Below are positions 26,246 to 34,887 of a stretch of DNA of 64,000 bases, one piece after another (position 1 is the stretch's first letter; each line of letters starts with the position of its first letter). Where the stretch lies: assembly GCA_963755815.1 (NCBI GenBank), contig CAVWLF010000014.1, forward strand, positions 62,001-126,000, given 5' to 3'. The notes under the pieces were generated by a model that did no database searches, was not told the origin of the DNA, and saw only the letters and a list, made by a program, of their open reading frames with translations. This DNA is from Palsa-506 sp963755815. GTDB taxonomy: Bacteria; Actinomycetota; Actinomycetes; Streptosporangiales; Streptosporangiaceae. Position numbers and translations under genes: made by a program.

Positions 26246-26532
26246 CTGACGGCCGGGCCGGCGGCGCCGCACCCGGAGCCGGGCCGGCCGCCAGCGGCCG
26301 GTCCATCACGCTGCTCTCGCGGCCAGGCTGTCATTTGTGCGATGACGCGCGGGCCGTCATCTCGCGTGTTGCCGATGAGATGGGCGTGGCGTGGGAGGAA
26401 CGCGATATCACCCGGTCAGCCGACGACCTGAGCGCGTACGGGGAGCAGATCCCGGTGACCCTGATTGACGGGGTGCAGCACGATTTCTGGCGGGTGAGCG
26501 AGGACCGGCTGCGGGCGGCGCTCCGCGCCTAG
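26242..26532 (+). CDS. Glutaredoxin-family protein
   Basis: GTG 26242 overlaps the preceding stop by four bases and gives a 96-residue protein. The thioredoxin-like fold starts ITLLSRPGCHLCDDARAVIS with a CHLC redox motif (about residues 30-33), then VAWEERDIT, the cis-Pro loop IPVTLIDGVQHDFWRVS and a final helix EDRLRAALRA. It matches the small glutaredoxin-like proteins common in actinomycetes, often found upstream of rex as here. Coupling to the 7-TM/ABM protein suggests a shared redox task, as inference. Confidence 0.88.
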   Translation: MTDGRAGGAAPGAGPAASGRSITLLSRPGCHLCDDARAVISRVADEMGVAWEERDITRSADDLSAYGEQIPVTLIDGVQHDFWRVSEDRLRAALRA

Positions 26533-26582
26533 TCCCGCGCTTGGTTCCGCGCGGTGCTTCCCGGCCGCAAGTCCGGCCGACT

Positions 26583-26611
26583 TTGTGCAAACGTTCACAA
26601 GGGCGTAGCGT
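26583..26611 (+). promoter_or_regulatory. Rex operator overlapping the rex-hem promoter
   Basis: TTGTGCAAACGTTCACAA (26583-26600) matches the Rex operator (near-palindromic TTGTGAA-N4-TTCACAA type). TTGTGC can serve as the -35 box with TAGCGT (26606-26611) as -10 at 17-base spacing, so Rex would block RNA polymerase. In S. coelicolor Rex represses its own rex-hemACD operon in the same way when NADH/NAD is low. Confidence 0.85.
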
Positions 26612-26686
26612 GAAGCCAAATGCTGCCACGCAGAGCCTGCATTGGCCCTCGTGCGCGCCGCGTCTAACCCTCAGGAGTGCCGGCGC

Positions 26687-27481
26687 ATGTCCCGCCGTCC
26701 TGCATCAGAAAACGGCAGCCAGGGCATACCGGAGGCAACGGTGGCCCGGCTTCCGGTGTACCTGCGGACGCTGTACGCACTGGCCGATCGGGGCATCGCG
26801 ACCGTGTCGAGCGAGGAACTCGCCTCCGCGGCCGGGGTAAATTCCGCCAAGCTCCGCAAGGACCTGTCGCACCTTGGCTCCTACGGCACCCGTGGCGTCG
26901 GCTATGACGTCGACTACCTCGTGTACCAGGTATCGCGGGAACTCGGCCTGACCCAGGACTGGCCGGTCGTCATCGTCGGCGCCGGCAACCTGGGCCGGGC
27001 GCTCGCTAACTACGGGGGATTCGCGTCCCGCGGGTTCCGGGTCGCCGCGTTGCTCGACGCCGACCCGGCCGTGGTCGGCAGCGTGATCGCCGGTCACGTG
27101 GTCAGGAGCGCCGGCAGCATCGAGGCCATCGTGACCAGGCACGAGGTCTCGATCGGGGTGATCGCCACGCCGGCCGGCTCCGCGCAGGATGTCTGCGACC
27201 GGCTGGTCGCGGCCGGGGTGACAAGTATCCTGAATTTTGCGCCCGTCGTACTGGCCGTGCCTTCGGGGGTCGATGTGCGTAAGGTCGACCTGTCGATTGA
27301 GTTGCAGATCCTCGCATTCCATGCCCAGCGGCGTGCTGTGGTGCGCGTGGGCGGCGATCCGGAAGGCGGCTGGGCCGCCCATCAGGTTCGGCGGCGGGGC
27401 GGACTGGGGCCCGTCGGCTCTGCTGACATGGCGGCCATGGATGACGACACCGAGCCGGAGGCGCAGGCGATAGCGAAATGA
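26687..27481 (+). CDS. rex: Rex, redox-sensing transcriptional repressor
   Basis: Rex senses NADH/NAD+ and represses respiratory genes. The 264-residue product has the N-terminal winged helix (PVYLRTLYALADRGIATVSS, then AAGVNSAKLRKDLSHLGSYG, about 18-60) and the Rossmann domain PVVIVGAGNLGRALANYGGF (about 90-109), followed by the domain-swapped C-terminal helix (DLSIELQILAFH). ATG 26687 has CAGGAG nine bases upstream. An acidic tail follows. It is the first gene of the heme operon and overlaps hemA by four bases. Confidence 0.96.
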   Translation: MSRRPASENGSQGIPEATVARLPVYLRTLYALADRGIATVSSEELASAAGVNSAKLRKDLSHLGSYGTRGVGYDVDYLVYQVSRELGLTQDWPVVIVGAGNLGRALANYGGFASRGFRVAALLDADPAVVGSVIAGHVVRSAGSIEAIVTRHEVSIGVIATPAGSAQDVCDRLVAAGVTSILNFAPVVLAVPSGVDVRKVDLSIELQILAFHAQRRAVVRVGGDPEGGWAAHQVRRRGGLGPVGSADMAAMDDDTEPEAQAIAK

Positions 27482-29036
27482 GCGTGCTCGTGGTCGGCCT
27501 CAGCCACTCCAGCGCACCGCTCGCCACGCTCGAGCGGGCCATCGTGACCGGTGACGCGCTCGGCAAGCTGACGCACGACGTTTTCCAGGCCGAGAACGTC
27601 GCGGGGACCTTCGTGATCAGCACCTGCAACCGCGCGGAGATCTACGCCGACGTGGACAAGTTCCACGGCGGGGTAGCGGCCATCTGCGAGCTGCTGGCCA
27701 GGCACTCCGGCGTCCCGCTCGCCGAGCTCACCCCGCACCTTTACGTGCACTACGAGGACCGTGCCGTCCAGCATCTGCTGGCGGTCACCTGCGGGCTTGA
27801 CTCGATGGTGGTCGGCGAGAGCCAGATACTCGGCCAGGTGCGCCAGGCCCTGCAGGCCGCCCGGGAGCAGGGCACCCTCGGCCGTACCCTCGCCGAACTG
27901 GGCGCCCACGCGCTGCACGCGGGCAAGCGGGCGCACGCGGAGACGGGCATCGACCGGGCCGGGGTGAGCCTGGTGAGCGTCGGGCTCACGATGGCCGCCA
28001 GCCGCCTCGCCGCCAGCCGTCGTGCCGCCGGGGGCCAGGGCGCCGGCCGGCCGCGCACCGGGCCCGCTGCCGCTGACCACGGCTCCGCTGCTGCCGCTGA
28101 TCACGGCTCCGCTGCCGCTGATCACGGCTCCGCTGCTGCTGCCGCTGACCACGGCCCTGCTGCTGACGACCGGCCCGCTGCCGAGCGCTTCCCCCCGGCC
28201 GCGCTCGGCCGGCTCGCTGGCGGCCCTCAGCGTGCTGGTGGTGGGGGCTGGATCGATGAGCTCGCTGGCCGCGGGGACCGCGGCCCGGATGGGCGCGGCC
28301 AGCATTGTCGTCGCGAACCGCAGTCCGCTGCATGCCGAGCGGATCGCCGCCACGGTCAGCGCCGCCACGGCTGCGACATCCGCGGACCTGCTCCGGCTAC
28401 CGGCCGAGATCGCCGCGGCCGACCTGGTAGTGTCCTGCACCGGCGCGCCCGGGCTCGTGATCACGGCGGAGTCCGTGCGGGATGCGCTGGAGTCACGTGC
28501 GCCAGGACGCCCGCTCGTCCTGCTCGACCTCGCGCTGCCGCGGGATGTCGAGGCCGGGGCCGGCCTGCTGCCGGGCGTGACCGTGATCAGCCTCGAAGAC
28601 CTGCGCGAGCCGGCCCCGGAGGGCCTGGCCGGCGGCTGCGCGAGACGAGTACGTGGCCGAGGTGCAGCAGATCGTGGCAGAGGAATTCGCGGCACACGCG
28701 TCGGCTGGCCGCGCGGCCGCGGTAGCGCCGACCGTGGTAGCGCTGCGGGCCAAGGCGACCGAGGTGGTGGAGGCAGAACTCGCCCGGCTGGCCAGGCGCC
28801 TCGACGGCATGGATGCTCGCTCGCACCGCGAGATCGCCCAGTCGATGCACCGGATTGCGGACAAGCTGCTGCATGCGCCGACCGTGCGGGTCAAGGAGCT
28901 GGCGGGCTCGCCGGGCGCTGATTCGTATGAGACGGCGCTGCGGGTGCTTTTCGACCTCGACCCCGACGCCGTGCTGGCCGTGGTCCGCGCGCACGCGGAG
29001 CTCGTGCCCTGGCCGGGCGAGGAGGCAGAGCAATGA
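27478..29036 (+). pseudogene. hemA: HemA glutamyl-tRNA reductase, reading frame broken twice
   Basis: HemA reduces glutamyl-tRNA to glutamate-1-semialdehyde, the first step of C5 heme synthesis. The first frame (27478 onward) holds the catalytic domain: VVGLSHSSAPLATLERA, FVISTCNRAEIYADVD with the nucleophile Cys (about residue 50), and GLDSMVVGESQILGQVR. An AADHGSA-repeat linker follows (28066-28165). The NADPH domain SVLVVGAGSMSSLAAGTAAR continues in a second frame, so the frame changes between about 28066 and 28215; a six-C run at 28191-28196 is one candidate. The C-terminal dimerisation domain (EYVAEVQQIVAEEFAAHASA) is in a third frame; skipping one base at about 28637 restores it. All three domains are otherwise intact, and the gene lies in its conserved place between rex and hemC. 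As it is normally essential, sequence error is likely. Confidence 0.85.
28066..28165 (+). repeat. Low-complexity tandem repeat inside hemA
   Basis: Imperfect copies of about 20-27 bp built on GCTGCCGCTGATCACGGCTC encode AADHGSA units. They form a linker between the catalytic and NADPH domains that HemA does not normally have. Confidence 0.8.
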
Positions 29037-29977
29037 CCGCCGCGCCGCTGCGGCTCGGTACCCGCAAGAGCCCGATGGCGATGATCCAGTCGCGCCAGGT
29101 AGCGCGCCTGATCACCGAGCGGACGGGACGTGCGGTCGAGCTGGTCGGGATCACCACGTTCGGCGATGTCAGCCGGGCCCAGCTGACTGAGATCGGCGGC
29201 ACGGGCGTGTTCGTCAGCGGCTTGCGGGCGTGCCTGCTGGGCGGCGAGGTGGACTTCGCCGTGCACTCGCTGAAGGACCTGCCGGCCGGCCCGACGGCGG
29301 GCATCACGCTGGCCGCCGTGACGGCGCGGGATGACCCGAGGGATGCGCTGGCGGCGCGCGACGGCGCCAAGCTCGCCGATCTTCCGCCCGCGGCCCGGAT
29401 CGGCACCGGCTCGCCGCGGCGCGCCGCGCAGCTGATGCTGCTGCGGCCGGACCTGCGCCCGGTCCCGGTCCGGGGCAATGCGGGTACCCGCCTGTCCCGG
29501 GTCACCTCGGGCGAGGTAGATGCTGTCGTGCTGGCTTACGCGGGCCTGGCCCGCGTCGGCCGCCTCGATGCGATCACGCAGGTCTTCGAGCCCGACGAGA
29601 TGCTCCCGGCGGCCGGGCAGGGTGCGCTCGCGGTGGAATGCAGTGCCAGCCGGCCCGACCTGGCCAGCCTGCTGGCCTGCGCGGATGACCCGGCCAGCCA
29701 CGCGGCGACCACGGCGGAGCGCAGTGTGCTCGACGCCTTGCACGCAGGCTGCAGCGCCCCGATCGGCGCGTACGCGGACGGGACGAGCGCTTTGCGGCTG
29801 CGGGCGGTGGTCGTTGCCGCCGACGGGGCAACGGCGCTGCGGGCCAGCGCGGACGGCCCGGCGGTCGGGGCCGTCAGCCTGGGCCGTGCGGTGGCCGCCG
29901 AACTGCTGCGCGGCGGCGCAGGACGGTATCTGACCGTGTCCGATGGACACATCACCAGCGGGGACGGTGACCGGTGA
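29033..29977 (+). CDS. hemC: HemC porphobilinogen deaminase
   Basis: HemC joins four porphobilinogens into hydroxymethylbilane. The 314-residue product has LRLGTRKSPMAMIQSRQVA at the start, the substrate-binding DFAVHSLKDLPA and IGTGSPRRAAQLMLLRPDL, and the dipyrromethane-cofactor Cys in LDALHAGCSAPIGAYADGT (about residue 240). Length is normal. ATG 29033 overlaps the hemA stop by four bases, and its own stop overlaps the next gene's GTG by four bases, giving tight coupling. Confidence 0.96.
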   Translation: MTAAPLRLGTRKSPMAMIQSRQVARLITERTGRAVELVGITTFGDVSRAQLTEIGGTGVFVSGLRACLLGGEVDFAVHSLKDLPAGPTAGITLAAVTARDDPRDALAARDGAKLADLPPAARIGTGSPRRAAQLMLLRPDLRPVPVRGNAGTRLSRVTSGEVDAVVLAYAGLARVGRLDAITQVFEPDEMLPAAGQGALAVECSASRPDLASLLACADDPASHAATTAERSVLDALHAGCSAPIGAYADGTSALRLRAVVVAADGATALRASADGPAVGAVSLGRAVAAELLRGGAGRYLTVSDGHITSGDGDR

Positions 29978-31674
29978 ATCCCACACCCGTGACAGCGAAG
30001 CCAGCAGCCGGCCCGGCGGAAAGCGCGGCGGGTACCGCGGCGCAGAGCACTGCGGCGCCGGGCACCGCGGGCAGCGCCGCGCCGAGCGCGGCGGGCACGA
30101 CGTCGCCGGGCCCGGCCGCGGGCCGGGTCGCCTTCGTCGGCGCGGGGCCGGGTGACGAGGGGCTGCTGACGCTGCGCGCCGCCGCCCTGCTCGGCCAGGC
30201 CGACCTGGTCGTCGCCAGCCCGGCGATATCCGGGCGGCTGGCGCACCTGCTGCGGCCGGCCGCGGTCGTCACCGACTCCGCCGAGCTCGACCAGGATCCC
30301 CGGCTGCTGGCCAAGGCGGCCAAGGCGGGCCAGCTCGTGATCCGGCTATACGGCGGGGATCCGTTCCTGTTCTGCAACGCGGCGGCCGAGGCCGCGGCCT
30401 GCGTCAAGGCGCGGGTACCGATCGAGATCGTGCCCGGCGTGCCGTCGGCGACCGCGGTGCCGGCCTACGCCGGGATCCCGCTGACCTCCGAGCCCGGCAG
30501 CGACGTGCGGATCATCCATGCCTCGGAAATCAGCCGGGTGTCGTCGGGCCCGGGCAGCCTGGTGATCCTGGGCGCCGAGAACAGCCCGGCCGACCTGGCC
30601 AAGATGCTGATGGCGGCCGGCTGGAAGGACAGCACGCCCTTCGCCATTACCTGGAACGGCACCACCACCGACCAGCAGACCGTGGTGGCCACGCTCGGGT
30701 CGGTCACCGCGGATCTCAAGGCGGCCGGGGTCAGCCCGCTGACCGCGTACGGGCCGGCCATCGCCGTCGTGGGCGAGGGCATCGCGGCGCAGCACGCGCT
30801 GTCCTGGTTCGAGACCAAGCCGCTGTTCGGCTGGCGGATCCTGGTGCCACGGACGAAGGAGCAGGCGGAAACGGTGTCCGACCGGCTGCGCGCGCATGGC
30901 GCGGTGCCGGAACAGGTGCCGACCATCGCGGTCGAGCCGCCGAGGACACCGCAGCAGATGGAACGCGCGGTGAAGGGCCTGGTGACCGGCCGGTACCAGT
31001 GGATCGCGTTCACCTCGGTCAACGCGGTCCGCGCGGTCCGGGAGAAGTTCGAGGAATACGGCCTGGACGCGCGGGCATTCGCGGGCGTGAAGGTGGCCGC
31101 GGTCGGCGAGCAGACCGCGGCTGCGCTCCGCCACTTCGGCATCATGCCCGACCTGGTCCCCGACGGCGAGCAGTCCGGGGAGGGGCTGGCCGACGTATGG
31201 CCCGCCTACGATGACGTGCTCGACCCGATCAACCGGGTGCTGCTGCCCCGGGCCGACATCGCCACCGAGAACCTGCTGGCCCGGCTCACCGACCTCGGCT
31301 GGGAGGCAGAGGACGTCACCGCGTACCGGACCGTCCGCGCGGCGCCGCCGCCCGCGCCGATCCGCGAGGCCATCAAGGGCGGCGGCTTCGACGCGGTCCT
31401 CTTTACCTCCTCCTCCACCGTGCGGAACCTGATCGGCATCGCCGGCAAGCCGCACGCGGTGACGGTGATCGCGGTGATCGGGCCGCAGACCGCCAAGACG
31501 GCCGCCGAGTTCGGCCTCCGGGTGGACGTGATGGCGCCCACGCCGTCGGTCGCGGCGCTGGTGGATGCCCTGGCGGAGTACGGCGCCGGCCTGCGCGACG
31601 CCGCGGTCGAGGCCGGCGAGATCGTCCGCAAGCCCAGCGAGCGCCGCCGGGGAGCCCGCCGCCGGATCAGGTGA
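29974..31674 (+). CDS. hemD: Bifunctional uroporphyrinogen-III methyltransferase / uroporphyrinogen-III synthase
   Basis: The 566-residue fusion starts with an Ala/Thr-rich stretch (about 1-48). A CobA-type SUMT domain (about 50-285) follows: VAFVGAGPGDEGLLTLRAAA, RLYGGDPFLF and VPGVPSATAVPAYAGIPLT. A HemD domain (about 288-545) begins WRILVPRTKEQAETVSDRLR and includes WIAFTSVNAVRAVREKF and VLFTSSSTVRNLIGIAG. The SUMT half makes precorrin-2 for siroheme or cobalamin; the HemD half closes hydroxymethylbilane to uroporphyrinogen III. This fusion is usual in actinomycetes. The extended N-terminus adds to the low-complexity trend in this genome. Confidence 0.95.
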   Translation: MNPTPVTAKPAAGPAESAAGTAAQSTAAPGTAGSAAPSAAGTTSPGPAAGRVAFVGAGPGDEGLLTLRAAALLGQADLVVASPAISGRLAHLLRPAAVVTDSAELDQDPRLLAKAAKAGQLVIRLYGGDPFLFCNAAAEAAACVKARVPIEIVPGVPSATAVPAYAGIPLTSEPGSDVRIIHASEISRVSSGPGSLVILGAENSPADLAKMLMAAGWKDSTPFAITWNGTTTDQQTVVATLGSVTADLKAAGVSPLTAYGPAIAVVGEGIAAQHALSWFETKPLFGWRILVPRTKEQAETVSDRLRAHGAVPEQVPTIAVEPPRTPQQMERAVKGLVTGRYQWIAFTSVNAVRAVREKFEEYGLDARAFAGVKVAAVGEQTAAALRHFGIMPDLVPDGEQSGEGLADVWPAYDDVLDPINRVLLPRADIATENLLARLTDLGWEAEDVTAYRTVRAAPPPAPIREAIKGGGFDAVLFTSSSTVRNLIGIAGKPHAVTVIAVIGPQTAKTAAEFGLRVDVMAPTPSVAALVDALAEYGAGLRDAAVEAGEIVRKPSERRRGARRRIR

Positions 31675-31708
31675 CCGGATCAGATGAGGAGCGCCCGATG
31701 AGCGCTGG

Positions 31709-32758
31709 ATGCCCGTGAGCGCCGGATACCCGGCCGCCCGGCCCCGCCGGCTGCGCCGCACCGCGGCGATCCGCCGGCTGGTGGCGCCGGTCAGCGTGCG
31801 GCCCGCCGACCTGGTGCTGCCGATGTTCGTCAAGGAGGGGATCAGCGAGCCGCAGCCGGTCAGCTCGATGCCCGGCGTGGTGCAGCACACCAGGGACAGC
31901 CTGCGCAAGGCCGCGGCGGAGGCCGCCGACGCCGGTGTCGGCGGACTGATCCTCTTCGGCATCCCGGCGGTCAAGGACGCCCGCGGCTCCGCCGCCGACG
32001 ACCCGTCCGGGATCGTCCAGCTGGCCCTGGCTGACCTGTCCGCCGAGGTCGGCGACGCCACCGTGCTGATGGCCGACCTCTGCCTGGACGAATACACCGA
32101 TCACGGCCACTGCGGGATCCTGACGCCGTCCGGCGAGGTCGACAACGACGCCACGCTGGAGCGGTACGGCGCGATCGCCGTCGCGCAGGCCGCGGCGGGC
32201 GCGGCCATGGTGGCCCCGAGCGGGATGATGGACGGCCAGGTCGCCGCGATCCGGGCCGCGCTGGACGGGGCCGGCTACTCCGGCACCGCGATCTGCGCCT
32301 ACGCGGCGAAATACGCGTCGGCCTTCTACGGGCCGTTCCGCGAGGCGGCGGAGTGCGCGCCGCAGTTCGGCGACCGGGCTTCCTACCAGCAGGCCCCGGC
32401 GGATGCCGGCGAAGCCCTGCGCGAGGTTCTGCTGGACGTCGACGAAGGCGCCGACATCATCATGGTGAAACCGGCGCTCGCCTATCTCGACATCATCCGC
32501 CAGGTCGCCGCGACCGTGCGGCTACCGGTTGCCGCCTACCAGGTCAGCGGGGAATACGCGATGGTGGAGGCGGCGGCGGACCGCGGCTGGCTGGACCGGG
32601 ACCGGGTGATCTCCGAGACGCTCACCGCGATCCGGCGGGCCGGCGCCAGCATCATCCTGACCTACTGGGCGACCGAGGCCGCCCGGCGCCTGGTCTCAGC
32701 CGGCCATACTTCTAGCAGAATGCAGCAGTCGCCCGGCAAGCTCCGTTTCCGGTGCTAG
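31709..32758 (+). CDS. hemB: HemB delta-aminolevulinic acid dehydratase
   Basis: HemB condenses two aminolevulinates to porphobilinogen. The 349-residue product has LVLPMFVKEGISEPQPVSSM, the metal-site strand LMADLCLDEYTDHGHCGIL (about 128-146) and Schiff-base lysines in YAAKYASAFYGPFREAAEC and IIMVKPALAYLDIIRQV. Only two of the three zinc Cys positions are present in the metal strand (Cys..His-Cys with Glu/Asp between). The start is uncertain: ATG 31709, GTG 31715, or ATG 31698 in another frame that stops after six codons. The sequences after 31698 and 31715 are near copies. The C-terminal 16 residues run past the usual end. Confidence 0.94.
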   Translation: MPVSAGYPAARPRRLRRTAAIRRLVAPVSVRPADLVLPMFVKEGISEPQPVSSMPGVVQHTRDSLRKAAAEAADAGVGGLILFGIPAVKDARGSAADDPSGIVQLALADLSAEVGDATVLMADLCLDEYTDHGHCGILTPSGEVDNDATLERYGAIAVAQAAAGAAMVAPSGMMDGQVAAIRAALDGAGYSGTAICAYAAKYASAFYGPFREAAECAPQFGDRASYQQAPADAGEALREVLLDVDEGADIIMVKPALAYLDIIRQVAATVRLPVAAYQVSGEYAMVEAAADRGWLDRDRVISETLTAIRRAGASIILTYWATEAARRLVSAGHTSSRMQQSPGKLRFRC

Positions 32759-32779
32759 GGGGCCGCTGCCGGGTGCCTG

Positions 32780-33505
32780 ATGGGCCGCCAGGCATTATCG
32801 GAGCTTGGGCATCTGGGCCGGGCTGGAGTGGGACTCATGATTGACACGGCGCGGCGCCGGGGCCGTCGCAAGGCAGTGGAGCGAATGGCGGTCGCTGCCG
32901 CCGGGTACGCGGCCATGGGCTGGCCCGTGTGCGTCGGCGCCCACCCGCCCGGCCGCCCGCAGCGCGGCGCGGCCGCCGTCCGCGCGTGCTCGTGCGACCG
33001 GATGGGCTGCCCGGCTCCCGGCGCGCACCCGATGTCGCCCGCGTGGCAGGTAGAGGCGACGGCCGATCCGGCCGTGGTGTCGAGCCTGTGGCTGGCCCGG
33101 CCGGAAGCGAACGTGATCCTGCCCACCGGCCGCGCGTTTGACGTGCTTGACGTGCCGGCCGCCGCGGGCACCGCGGCCCTGGCCATGATGGAGCGCTCGG
33201 GAGTGCGGCCCGGTCCGGTCGCGGTGAGCGCCGGAAACCGGGTTCTTTTCTTCGTGCTGACCCGTGGTGCTCCCGCCGACGAGTACGAATGGTGGTCGTG
33301 CCATCTTGATTGCGAGCCCGAGACCGTGACGCAGGTGACCGGGCTGCGCTGGCACTGCCGGGACAGCTACGTGCTGGCCCCGCCGTCGAGGTACGGCACG
33401 GCCGGCACCGTGCGGTGGCTGCACGGCCCGGCGGACCATCCGCTGCCCGACGGGGTCCGGCTGCTCGAATTCCTCGCCGACGCATGCGAGGGAACGGCCG
33501 GATGA
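32780..33505 (+). CDS. Bifunctional DNA primase/polymerase-like (prim-pol N-terminal) protein
   Basis: The 241-residue product resembles the stand-alone prim-pol-like domain proteins of actinomycetes: AAGYAAMGWPVCVGAHPPGR, then CSCDRMGCPAPGAHPM with three Cys residues, SLWLARPEANVILPTGRAFD, GNRVLFFVLTRG, and a final SYVLAPPSRYGTAGTVRWLH, the closing strand of the domain. Catalytic acidic residues of active prim-pols are not obvious (FDVLDVP is the best candidate), so activity is uncertain. ATG 32837 is an alternative start. It sits inside the heme operon and overlaps hemL by four bases, a position kept in several actinomycetes with no known reason. Confidence 0.75.
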   Translation: MGRQALSELGHLGRAGVGLMIDTARRRGRRKAVERMAVAAAGYAAMGWPVCVGAHPPGRPQRGAAAVRACSCDRMGCPAPGAHPMSPAWQVEATADPAVVSSLWLARPEANVILPTGRAFDVLDVPAAAGTAALAMMERSGVRPGPVAVSAGNRVLFFVLTRGAPADEYEWWSCHLDCEPETVTQVTGLRWHCRDSYVLAPPSRYGTAGTVRWLHGPADHPLPDGVRLLEFLADACEGTAG

Positions 33506-34800
33506 CCGGCGCCAGCCGATCCGGCGGCCTGTTCGCCCGCGCCTGCGCAGTCTCGCCGGGTGGGGTCAATTCGCCGGTGCGCGCGTTCGGCGCGGTCGGC
33601 GGGACCCCGGTATTCATGGCCTCCGGCCGCGGTGCGTACCTCACCGATGTTGACGGCCGGGAGTACGTCGATCTGGTGTGCTCCTGGGGCCCGATGATCC
33701 TCGGGCACGCGCATCCGGCCGTGATCGGCGCACTGCAGGAGGCGCTGCCCCGCGGCACGTCGTTCGGCACGGTGACGCCCGGCGAGGTCGAACTGGCCGA
33801 GGAACTGATCTCGCGCGCCCCGGTGGACAAGGTCAGGCTGGTCAGCTCGGGCACCGAGGCCACCATGTCGGCGCTCCGGCTGGCCCGCGGCTTCACCGGC
33901 CGGCGGCTGGTGGTCAAGTTCGCCGGCTGCTACCACGGTCACGTCGACGCGCTGCTGGCCGCGGCCGGATCCGGGGTGGCCACGTTCGCGCTGCCTGACT
34001 CGCCCGGGGTGACCGGCGCGGTGGCGGCCGACACCCTGGTGCTGCCCTACAACGGCACCGAGGCCGTCCGCCAGGCGTTCGCGGAGCACGGCAGCCAGAT
34101 CGCCTGCGTGATCACCGAGGCCTGCCCGGCCAACATGGGGGTGGTGCCGCCCGCCGCGGGCTTCAACGACCTGCTCGCGGCGCTCTGCCGCGAGTACGGG
34201 GCCTTGCTGATCATGGACGAGGTGCTGACCGGCTTCCGGGTCACCCGGTCCGGCTGGTACGGGCGCGAGGGCGTGGCCGCCGACCTGATGACGTTCGGGA
34301 AGGTGATGGGCGGCGGGCTGCCCGCCGCCGCGTTCGGCGGCCGGGCGGCGATCATGGACAAGCTGGCCCCGGCCGGGCCGGTTTACCAGGCGGGCACGCT
34401 CTCCGGCAATCCGCTGGCCACCGCGGCCGGGCTCGCCACGCTGCGGGCGTGCACGGATGAGGTGTACGCGCGGGTCGATGAGGCCGCGGCCGCTGTCGCG
34501 AAGCTCGCATCGGACGCGCTGACCGCGGCGGGAGTGCCGTACCGGCTGCAGGAGGCCGGCAGCCTGTTCTCCGTTTTCCTCGGGCTGGATACCCCGGTGC
34601 GTGACTTCGGCGAGGCACGCGGCCAGTCGGTGCCGGCCTATGCGGCGTTCTTTCACGCCATGCTCGACCAGGGCGTCTACCTGCCGCCATCGCCGTACGA
34701 GGCGTGGTTCCTGTCCGCGGCGCACGACGACGCCGCGATCAGCCGGGTGGCCGCCGCGCTGCCCGCCGCGGCCAGGGCGGCCGCCACCGCGCTGGGCTAA
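33502..34800 (+). CDS. hemL: HemL glutamate-1-semialdehyde 2,1-aminomutase
   Basis: HemL moves the amino group of glutamate-1-semialdehyde to make 5-aminolevulinate, with PLP. The 432-residue product has the N-terminal SPGGVNSPVRAFGAVGGTPV, CYHGHVDALL, LIMDEVLTGFR and the PLP lysine in LMTFGKVMGGGLP (about residue 271), plus GTLSGNPLATAAGLATL. ATG 33502 overlaps the preceding stop by four bases. This completes the C5 pathway enzymes HemA-HemL-HemB in one run of genes. A 12-bp palindrome lies just beyond the stop, before the convergent permease gene. Confidence 0.97.
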   Translation: MTGASRSGGLFARACAVSPGGVNSPVRAFGAVGGTPVFMASGRGAYLTDVDGREYVDLVCSWGPMILGHAHPAVIGALQEALPRGTSFGTVTPGEVELAEELISRAPVDKVRLVSSGTEATMSALRLARGFTGRRLVVKFAGCYHGHVDALLAAAGSGVATFALPDSPGVTGAVAADTLVLPYNGTEAVRQAFAEHGSQIACVITEACPANMGVVPPAAGFNDLLAALCREYGALLIMDEVLTGFRVTRSGWYGREGVAADLMTFGKVMGGGLPAAAFGGRAAIMDKLAPAGPVYQAGTLSGNPLATAAGLATLRACTDEVYARVDEAAAAVAKLASDALTAAGVPYRLQEAGSLFSVFLGLDTPVRDFGEARGQSVPAYAAFFHAMLDQGVYLPPSPYEAWFLSAAHDDAAISRVAAALPAAARAAATALG

Positions 34801-34887
34801 CCGGCCGCCCGCACCCGGCGGTCGCCTGCAGGCGCCCGGGCCGCAGCCTGGATGTCACGCCTGGATTGCCGTCCGGGCGGGCGCGGC

